Assembly: GCA_018716065.1 (NCBI GenBank)
Contig: DVKJ01000063.1
Location: 1-33,920 of the forward strand
Direction of reading: 5' to 3'
Length of the DNA: 33,920 bases
From: Candidatus Pelethosoma merdigallinarum
GTDB taxonomy: Bacteria > Bacillota_I > Bacilli_A > RF39 > UBA660
Part shown: positions 27,359-33,920 of the stretch, piece by piece
How the letters are laid out: the number at the start of each line of letters is the position of its first letter
Position numbering within the stretch: the first letter of the stretch is position 1
Notes under the pieces: model-generated
What the model was told of the DNA's origin: nothing
The model's database searches: none
The model's input: the letters and a program-made list of their open reading frames with translations, nothing else
Translations under genes and position numbers: made by a program

Positions 27359-27387
27359 ATTTTATCATTCTAAAATGGAAAAAGCAA
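27359..27387 (-). promoter_or_regulatory. Promoter of TasA-like copy A
   Basis: Minus strand TTGCTT (27382-27387), 17-bp spacer, TAAAAT (27359-27364). Confidence 0.55.
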
Positions 27388-27402
27388 GAACAAATCAGGA
27401 TT

Positions 27403-27825
27403 TTACTTTTCGTTTACTTTTTTAATCAACCAAATCACTAAGAGTAAAACAAAAAATCCCCCACCAATTAAAACGTTTTTATAATCTTTCCAATCTACTT
27501 TTTCCTCTTTTTTTTCTTCTTTTTCTTCTTCATCTAACTTAATGATATATTCACCATCTTTAGAGTATAAATAATTTTCACGCGCATAACGAGCTAAATA
27601 ATCAGGATCTTTTAATTTTTCAATTTCGACAGCTAAATCCGTTTCTTCTTTTTTTAATGATTTTAATTCGGTATTGAGAGCTTTTTTCTCACTATTTAAA
27701 TTAACAATTTTAATTACTGCTAAAGTTGTTGAGAAAATAAAATACGCAATCATAAAACAAGAAAGTGTTCCAAAAATCATTAATCGTCGTTTTGCTTTTT
27801 TCTTCATACTCTTTTTTCTGGCCAT
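27403..27825 (-). CDS. divIC: Septum formation initiator, DivIC/FtsB-like
   Basis: Single TM, coiled coil, then DPDYLARYARENYLYSKDGEYIIKL; located downstream of yabQ as in other sporulating Bacillota. Confidence 0.88.
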   Translation of the reverse strand: MARKKSMKKKAKRRLMIFGTLSCFMIAYFIFSTTLAVIKIVNLNSEKKALNTELKSLKKEETDLAVEIEKLKDPDYLARYARENYLYSKDGEYIIKLDEEEKEEKKEEKVDWKDYKNVLIGGGFFVLLLVIWLIKKVNEK

Positions 27826-27852
27826 ATTATCATCCTCTATTAATAGAGTATA

Positions 27853-28125
27853 TCATTGTTTTCTTAATTTTTCAACGCCATGTTCCACAATAAAACCTAA
27901 AATAATCATAATAAAATAGTAAATGTGTAAAGCTCCGTAATTTAATTTTTCCAATATAATAAAATAAATTAAAGTACTGAGTAACACAAAAGCAAATGTA
28001 AATAGAACTTGAATCACTTTATTAGAGTGATATATAAAACGATAATTAATGGAAATTAAAAAGGCAAAAAGAAAACCAAAGACAAAAGAAAAAAGCAAGG
28101 TAGAAATTTGAACACTTAATGTCAT
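27853..28125 (-). CDS. yabQ: Spore cortex biosynthesis protein YabQ-like
   Basis: Small polytopic membrane protein between yabP and divIC; ATGA overlap with the yabP stop. Confidence 0.75.
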   Translation of the reverse strand: MTLSVQISTLLFSFVFGFLFAFLISINYRFIYHSNKVIQVLFTFAFVLLSTLIYFIILEKLNYGALHIYYFIMIILGFIVEHGVEKLRKQ

Positions 28126-28412
28126 TTAAATAATTTGGTAAATAAACCATCACTTTCTTCTTTTTTAGATCCTTTCTCAACATAACTTAGACTATCTAAA
28201 GTACCTTTAATGGATACATTCCCTTGATACGTATCTAATTTAATAATTTCTAAACCATGACCTTTAATCACAATATATCCCATCGTGGTGTCCATTAAAA
28301 ATTCCTCATTATCAAAACTATCAATTTTTTTAACACCAGTAATTGATAATAATTTACGATCCGTAATACTAACACTATGATTTGCCGTTGAAAGATTCAT
28401 TTCGTTTTCCAT
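28122..28412 (-). CDS. yabP: Sporulation protein YabP
   Basis: NHSVSITDRKLLSITGVKKIDSFDNEEFLMDTTMGYIVIKGHGLEIIKLDTYQGNVSIKGTLDSLSY. Start at ATG 28412 chosen over the ORF-track start because AGGAGGT precedes it. Confidence 0.92.
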   Translation of the reverse strand: MENEMNLSTANHSVSITDRKLLSITGVKKIDSFDNEEFLMDTTMGYIVIKGHGLEIIKLDTYQGNVSIKGTLDSLSYVEKGSKKEESDGLFTKLFK

Positions 28413-28470
28413 AAGATACCTCCTAGTAAAATGTATGAAACTAAAAAGAAAATATGAAAAAAAGAAGCAA

Positions 28471-28755
28471 TTATGCCTCTTCTGTTTTTTCTTCTGTTTC
28501 TGCTTTTTGATAAGCATCTAAAATTGCTTCAGAAAACATATTACGTGTTTCTTGATTTAATGGATGAGCTACATCGCGATAACCATCTGCGACTTTACGA
28601 CTTGGCATAGCTACAAATAATCCATTATTTCCTTCAATAACACGAATATCTCTTACAATAAAGCAATTATCTAATACGACAGAAGCTAACGCTTTCATAT
28701 TAGAACCATTGTCATATCTACGGACATCTACTTTTGTGATTTTCAAAGCACCCAT
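28471..28755 (-). CDS. spoVG: Septation regulator SpoVG
   Basis: KITKVDVRRYDNGSNMKALASVVLDNCFIVRDIRVIEGNNGLFVAMPSRKVADGYRDVAHPLNQETR. Confidence 0.96.
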   Translation of the reverse strand: MGALKITKVDVRRYDNGSNMKALASVVLDNCFIVRDIRVIEGNNGLFVAMPSRKVADGYRDVAHPLNQETRNMFSEAILDAYQKAETEEKTEEA

Positions 28756-28869
28756 CTCCCTTCAGTAGTAGTACCTATTTCTATTATATACTAATTTTTC
28801 TTTCTTGGCAACTATCAGAATCTGTACTATTTTATCTTTCATTTTCATATAACTAAATAGGGTGAGTAT

Positions 28870-29649
28870 ATGAAATATAAAATCGGAGATTTAGTAACTC
28901 GTAAGTCCCACCATCATGATATGGTTTTTATGATTACTTTTATTGATAACGATGATATTTGTTACTTAAAAGGGGTTAATATTCGTCTACAAGCAGATAG
29001 TCCTATGGAAGATCTAACATTATATGATCAAGAAGAAGACGTAGAACAAGAAGAAGATTTTCTGAAACGAGCAAGTGTGGATTATTCATTGAATCGTGAT
29101 GATTATTTTTATCTACCTGGTAAAATCTTACATATCGATGCTGATCAAGATTATTTAAAACGTTGCCTCGATTACTATCACAAAGCTTCACTAGATGCGG
29201 TCGGTGTCATGATGAATGAGAAAGAAGTACCAAATGAAATTCATAAATTATTAGAACAATATCGACCATCCATCGTCGTTATTACTGGACACGATGCTTA
29301 TTACAAAGATAAAGAAATACCAGATCATTATAAAAATAGTGCCTCCTTCGTACAAGCGGTAAAAGAAGCTCGAAGTTATGAAAAATCACATCAAAAATTA
29401 GTGATTATCGCAGGTGCTTGTCAATCCAATTATGAAGAACTGATTAAAGCCGGTGCGACTTTTGCATCTAGCCCCAAACGAATTAATATTCATGCCTTAG
29501 ATCCAGCGATTATTGCCACTAAAATCAGTTTAACATGCACCAGTGAAAATATTGATCTGAAAGAATTATTAAATCGTACTAAATATGGTCCTGAAGGAAT
29601 TGGAGGTCTTCAAACTAGTGGCATGATGTACATGGGATATCCCAGATAG
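28870..29649 (+). CDS. yabG: Sporulation peptidase YabG
   Basis: MKYKIGDLVTRKSHHHDMVFMI...GKILHIDADQDYLKRCLDYY...VVITGHDAYYK...ACQSNYEELIKAGATFASSPKRINIHALDPAIIATKISLT. Confidence 0.95.
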   Translation: MKYKIGDLVTRKSHHHDMVFMITFIDNDDICYLKGVNIRLQADSPMEDLTLYDQEEDVEQEEDFLKRASVDYSLNRDDYFYLPGKILHIDADQDYLKRCLDYYHKASLDAVGVMMNEKEVPNEIHKLLEQYRPSIVVITGHDAYYKDKEIPDHYKNSASFVQAVKEARSYEKSHQKLVIIAGACQSNYEELIKAGATFASSPKRINIHALDPAIIATKISLTCTSENIDLKELLNRTKYGPEGIGGLQTSGMMYMGYPR

Positions 29650-29655
29650 AAAGGG

Positions 29656-29880
29656 GTGTTTATGACCGTCACACAAATAAAAAATGATTTACTAGAACAC
29701 TTAGGAGAAGAAGTTTATATCAAATACCATTTAGGCCGTAATCGCATTGAAGAATATGAAGGTACCATAAAAAGCCTATATAATCATATTTTTCTCGTAG
29801 AAGTTATTGGTAATAACGAAATCAAGTCTTTTTCTTATACGGATGTTATTACCAGAACCATTTGTATTTTCTATGAATAA
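29656..29880 (+). CDS. veg: Veg family protein
   Basis: VTQIKNDLLEHLGEEVYIKYHLGRNRIEEYEGTIKSLYNHIFLVEV...SFSYTDVITRTICI; downstream of yabG as expected. Confidence 0.92.
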   Translation: MFMTVTQIKNDLLEHLGEEVYIKYHLGRNRIEEYEGTIKSLYNHIFLVEVIGNNEIKSFSYTDVITRTICIFYE

Positions 29881-29886
29881 ACACTT

Positions 29887-29917
29887 AAAATCCCGCTCCT
29901 TCAAAGAACGGGATTTT
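29887..29917. terminator. Bidirectional terminator between veg and the acyltransferase gene
   Basis: AAAATCCCG / CGGGATTTT stem located between convergent stop codons. Confidence 0.7.
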
Positions 29918-29921
29918 ATCT

Positions 29922-31184
29922 TTAAATAGGAATTTTTATTTTATGGCGATAGCGAATACATATCATAGATAATAAATGAGTAATGACTAATACAATACCA
30001 ACATTCATCCAACCATTGATAATGTTTTGTTCTGATTCAAAATGAATAATCTTTAACACCCATAACCAAAAGTAAATAACACCTGGATGAATTAAATAAT
30101 AATATTTTGATAAACTGCGTAAAGAGTTTTTTCCTTTCCACTCAAAAATACGATGACTATATAAAAGACATAAGAAAAAATAATAAGTCAATGGAAAACA
30201 AGATAGAACAATATTACTATTCAAACGTTCTGTTGTTTGTAAAAATAAAGTTTCTCCTATAAGTAATACCACACATATAACAAACTTCAAAAAACTATAG
30301 GATACAAAAGGATCTTTCTTTTGACCAATGTGATACCCTAATGTTACATAAAACAATCCAAAGAACAAAAAGTTGCGTGTCGTAAAGAAAAATTTAAAAT
30401 AATAAGAAAGAATAACTTGGAACGAATGAGGTAATATTCCATAATACGTTTCAGTCGCCCCAAATAGTAATAACACAAAAGATATAATTAATAAATATTG
30501 TATTTTCCATCGCTTTTTCCACCAACGTAATATCAACAAAGATAATATAAGAGCTGGAAAATACCATAAGTGATAATAAGTTCCGGAATATAATAAAATA
30601 AGTAATAAAAGTACAGGAGAAAAAAGAAGTATAAGTGGAATAAGTAACCATATAGGAATCGGTATTTGTTGAATATAAGAAAGAATGGTTGGTAAATAAG
30701 AACTACCATAAAGTAGAATAATGGGAATATAAAGAATACTCCAAGTGATATAAAGAGGAAGCATTCCTTTTACATACTTTTTGATATATTCTTTATTCTG
30801 GTTCTCTTTTTGCGCTACAAAGTAACCACTCACTAAAAAGAAGAACGGTACACAAATACGACCTATAATATTATTAAAAAATAAATCCAAAGAGTAAGAA
30901 GTATTTAAAAATGGTCGTAAATGAAGAATCATAATCACAATGGAAAATAAATAACGAAATAAATCTAAATTTTCATAACACTTTTGATTTTTTTGATGAT
31001 TTTCATTCATTTGTTTTTCTATCTTTGAAACCCCTATACTACCACATAGAATAAAGATAATTCCAACAAAAATTGCCATTAAAATATTAGGAAATTGCAA
31101 AATCTTTAACAAAAGCATTCCCAAATATAATAATGTGATTATACTCATAATAAACATTTTTCTCTTATATTTCATACACATCAC
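29922..31184 (-). CDS. Acyltransferase 3 family membrane protein
   Basis: Multiple TM helices; NLDLFRYLFSIVIMILHLRPF and GRICVPFFFLVSGYFVAQK typical of acyltransferase 3. Confidence 0.88.
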   Translation of the reverse strand: MMCMKYKRKMFIMSIITLLYLGMLLLKILQFPNILMAIFVGIIFILCGSIGVSKIEKQMNENHQKNQKCYENLDLFRYLFSIVIMILHLRPFLNTSYSLDLFFNNIIGRICVPFFFLVSGYFVAQKENQNKEYIKKYVKGMLPLYITWSILYIPIILLYGSSYLPTILSYIQQIPIPIWLLIPLILLFSPVLLLLILLYSGTYYHLWYFPALILSLLILRWWKKRWKIQYLLIISFVLLLFGATETYYGILPHSFQVILSYYFKFFFTTRNFLFFGLFYVTLGYHIGQKKDPFVSYSFLKFVICVVLLIGETLFLQTTERLNSNIVLSCFPLTYYFFLCLLYSHRIFEWKGKNSLRSLSKYYYLIHPGVIYFWLWVLKIIHFESEQNIINGWMNVGIVLVITHLLSMICIRYRHKIKIPI

Positions 31185-31218
31185 ATATTCATTATAGCAC
31201 AGACAATTGTCAGAAAAA

Positions 31219-31240
31219 ACACCTTCAAATTTGAAGGTGT
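31219..31240 (-). terminator. Terminator palindrome after the RNA repair gene
   Basis: Perfect 22-bp palindrome ACACCTTCAAATTTGAAGGTGT followed on the minus strand by TTTTTT. Confidence 0.75.
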
Positions 31241-31246
31241 CTTTTA

Positions 31247-33430
31247 TTATACAACAATAGATCTATGTTTCAGAAATTCTTCTCTTTCCTTAATAATATT
31301 CAAAGAAGAAGAATCTATTTTTTTATTTTCATACTTTTCTTTTAAATAACTCATAAACTCATTTTCTAATAAATTTTTTGAATTTGTTTTAAAAGTATTC
31401 TTAGCTACAGCATTTTCCATCTTAGTACGCAATACTTTCCACTGTTTATAATAATCCGTTTTAAATTTTACAATATGATTTTCATCATCTTCTAGAACAA
31501 AACCTTCTATATTGTGATGATCCAAAAGATAATTCTGTTCTTGGATGGTAGAATATAATGTTTCTAATTCTTCTAATTGATTTGCAACATATACTAACCT
31601 CTTTACTTCTATTTGATAAGTATCTGCAAATTTTTGTAATTTTTGATATGGCATTTTTTTATAATCCAGTTGATTATAAACCATATCGAGTAGTATCAAA
31701 TGAGCTTCATCATACTTTATTATGTGAGGATCATGGATCGGATCGATCACTTCAAAAATCATTGAAACAGAATGTTCACGCAAATAATCTTTAATACTAT
31801 CAACTTGTTGTTCATTAAAAAGTGTATAAAAAATAGTTTTAAAATACTCTACATATGTACCTTGATTAGTACTTTTAGTGGCGAAGAACAATTCTCCTTT
31901 ATAATAAGATAAAATACCTAAAAATCCGTTATACTTTAAATAGAAAGAAACAGGAAAATGAAAACTGGTCTTAATATTTTCAAAAGATGACTCTTCTCTT
32001 TCATTAATATTAAAAAATTTATCATAGCTACGAGCAACAACATGATACTGTTTTGTATCAATAAATAATCCTCTAGCTTGTGTCGTCATTTGATTCCATA
32101 CTTGATTATAAAATGCTTGCTTCGTAAAATTAAATGATGAAAGACCTGGTTCTAATTCTTTTTCATATACATATTTATTGCTTCTTAGATTTGATACTAG
32201 TTGATAAACTTGTGTTTCTTCCTTTAAATGACAATTATAAATTTCATTTCTTACCGTTTTTGAACAAATCGAACCATCATCATTTAAATCCAAAATTCTA
32301 AGAAATCCACCATGTTCAATATCTCCTTCTAAGTTATAAGAATAATTGTACTTTCGCGGATCTATCTGGTAATAGTTTCGATGACCGTGAACTTGATATA
32401 CTTTATTTTTTCTCTTTTTCATTGCTTCTTCATATAAACCATCAATATCAACATCATATTGATCAATTCCATATACAAAGGAATTAGTACTATAATATTC
32501 TAATGGAGATTCTGGAAAATAAGGGATTCCACCATGAGTCACTAAATAGTTTTTATTTCTAAATGTGATATAAGAAATCTGTGCCAGTTTTTGCATGAAT
32601 TTCCTTAAATCACTTTTGCTAATACCATTTTGTTCAAATTCTTCAATTGTATTTTTTATGTCATAATCCATTTTAAATTCATCATCACATGCATATTTAT
32701 ACAATTTATCTTCATGATTTCCTAATAAGAAAATCATATTTTTATAATTCATTAATTCTGTCAATAAAAGATAAGTAGAATAGTTTTCAATTCCTCGATC
32801 AAAATAATCACCCAAAAAGATATAAGCATCTTCTTCTCTTATCGGATATTGATCAAAATAATTTTTCAAAGCACTAGAACATCCATGAATATCACCAATA
32901 ATATGAATATTTCGATAATGATTAAAATCTTGTGGCATTATTCTAAATATAGAAGCCCACTGATTTGGTTTTAATACCGTAAAAACACTTGGTACTTTTT
33001 CTTTAGAAAATAATTTATAAACTCGATCAATAGACTCCTTAGGGACAATTTTGTAAGATTCTCTTGCCTCATTACGCAATAATACCTCTTCTTTAGGCAC
33101 ATCAGTAAAATCTATTACATAGAGACGATAACGATACTTTTTAGCTAATTTTTTATAAATAGTAAAATCATGTTTTTTTGCATGAACCGCATCCACAATG
33201 GTAAATTCACCTTTTTTCATTCTCTCTTCTAATAAATAGTACAAAAGATTCCATACTTTTGTGTTATTATATTGAGGTATTTGTTCAGAAAATTGAGAAG
33301 TAAGTTCTGGAGCATTGAACATTAATCGTATTTGATCTGAAGACAAAGTAAATCTTTCTAATTTTTTTGATTTGATAAAGGTTGTTTTTCCAACCCCCAT
33401 TGCTCCTCTTAATATAACTAATTTTCTCAT
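31247..33430 (-). CDS. Trifunctional RNA end-healing and sealing enzyme: P-loop kinase, calcineurin-like phosphatase, Rnl1-like RNA ligase
   Basis: GAMGVGKTTF (Walker A); GDIHG, GDYFDRG, GNHED, THGG and HGHRN (metallophosphatase motifs); ARGLFID, ARSYDKFFN, K499-YNGFLG (ligase motif I), SMIFEVID, IEGFVLED and VKFKTDYYKQWK (ligase motifs III-V). Confidence 0.85.
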   Translation of the reverse strand: MRKLVILRGAMGVGKTTFIKSKKLERFTLSSDQIRLMFNAPELTSQFSEQIPQYNNTKVWNLLYYLLEERMKKGEFTIVDAVHAKKHDFTIYKKLAKKYRYRLYVIDFTDVPKEEVLLRNEARESYKIVPKESIDRVYKLFSKEKVPSVFTVLKPNQWASIFRIMPQDFNHYRNIHIIGDIHGCSSALKNYFDQYPIREEDAYIFLGDYFDRGIENYSTYLLLTELMNYKNMIFLLGNHEDKLYKYACDDEFKMDYDIKNTIEEFEQNGISKSDLRKFMQKLAQISYITFRNKNYLVTHGGIPYFPESPLEYYSTNSFVYGIDQYDVDIDGLYEEAMKKRKNKVYQVHGHRNYYQIDPRKYNYSYNLEGDIEHGGFLRILDLNDDGSICSKTVRNEIYNCHLKEETQVYQLVSNLRSNKYVYEKELEPGLSSFNFTKQAFYNQVWNQMTTQARGLFIDTKQYHVVARSYDKFFNINEREESSFENIKTSFHFPVSFYLKYNGFLGILSYYKGELFFATKSTNQGTYVEYFKTIFYTLFNEQQVDSIKDYLREHSVSMIFEVIDPIHDPHIIKYDEAHLILLDMVYNQLDYKKMPYQKLQKFADTYQIEVKRLVYVANQLEELETLYSTIQEQNYLLDHHNIEGFVLEDDENHIVKFKTDYYKQWKVLRTKMENAVAKNTFKTNSKNLLENEFMSYLKEKYENKKIDSSSLNIIKEREEFLKHRSIVV

Positions 33431-33513
33431 AATATCACCTAATTAAATTATACAATAAAGAAGAAATGATGTAAAATCATTTATGGCAATCGCTTAAAAA
33501 TTAAATGTAAAAA

Positions 33514-33920
33514 TTATTGACAATCATCTAAAGATGGTATCACCTCAAAAATCAATCTTTCTATCTTACTAAAATCTAACATATAATTTGTTAATTTTCT
33601 TTTGAGTGGTACTTTTCCAAAACTAGTATCTAAACTGGCTAAATTAAATACTATCTTTCTTAATATTGACAAATTATTAATACTATTTTTTATTCTATTT
33701 CTTGAGTTATCCTCATTCATTATTACATCTAGTCTCCAATGTAATCCACATTCTATATTCCAATGATCTCTTATAACTTCTTCAAGTCCGTTTATCTCTA
33801 TAGGATAATCTATAATATAGTAATTATCTGTTATTGTAACTTCTTCATTTATCATTGTTTGTACTTTAACATAAGCGATTGCTTTTACTGTTTTCCATTT
33901 CTCTTTATCAGTAATTGTAT
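33514..33920 (-). mobile_element. ISAs1-type transposase C-terminal portion, continuing past the window edge
   Basis: IRDHWNIECGLHWRLDVIMNEDNSRNRIKNSINNLSILRKIVFNLA matches the ISAs1 C-terminal pattern; the frame remains open from 33855 to 33920 (TITDKEKWKTVKAIAYVKVQT). Confidence 0.8.

Noticed and set aside
33514-33855. 113-aa ORF as a complete standalone gene
   Set aside because: The frame is open upstream to the window edge and the sequence is the C-terminal part of an ISAs1-type transposase.

Overview
This is an AT-rich window from a low-GC, endospore-forming Bacillota chromosome. The housekeeping and sporulation backbone is ordinary: a Cof-type HAD hydrolase, CCA-adding enzyme head, HU, SpoIVA, SpoVIF, Der, YsxC/EngB, RecU, PBP1A, DivIC, YabQ, YabP, SpoVG, YabG and Veg. 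Accessory material is interleaved with it: (i) a SipW/TasA-like secretion island at about 22.0-27.4 kb, with three TasA/camelysin-like secreted proteins, a DUF5305-like protein and a Ser/His ER-type signal peptidase fused to a long polytopic N-terminus; a truncated IS30-family element sits between two near-duplicate TasA-like genes. (ii) A separate TasA-like two-module surface protein at 12.97-14.8 kb, split by an apparent single-base frameshift in an A6 run. (iii) A single-polypeptide RNA end-healing and sealing enzyme (P-loop kinase, metallophosphatase, Rnl1-like ligase) at 31.2-33.4 kb, next to an ISAs1-type transposase that runs off the window. (iv) A Fic protein with Gln in place of the catalytic His, a CCA-type nucleotidyltransferase about half the usual length, and a tandem pair of divergent paralogs of unknown function between spoIVA and spoVIF. 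No CRISPR array, tRNA or rRNA was recognised. All family calls come from reading the sequence by eye; no database search was run.
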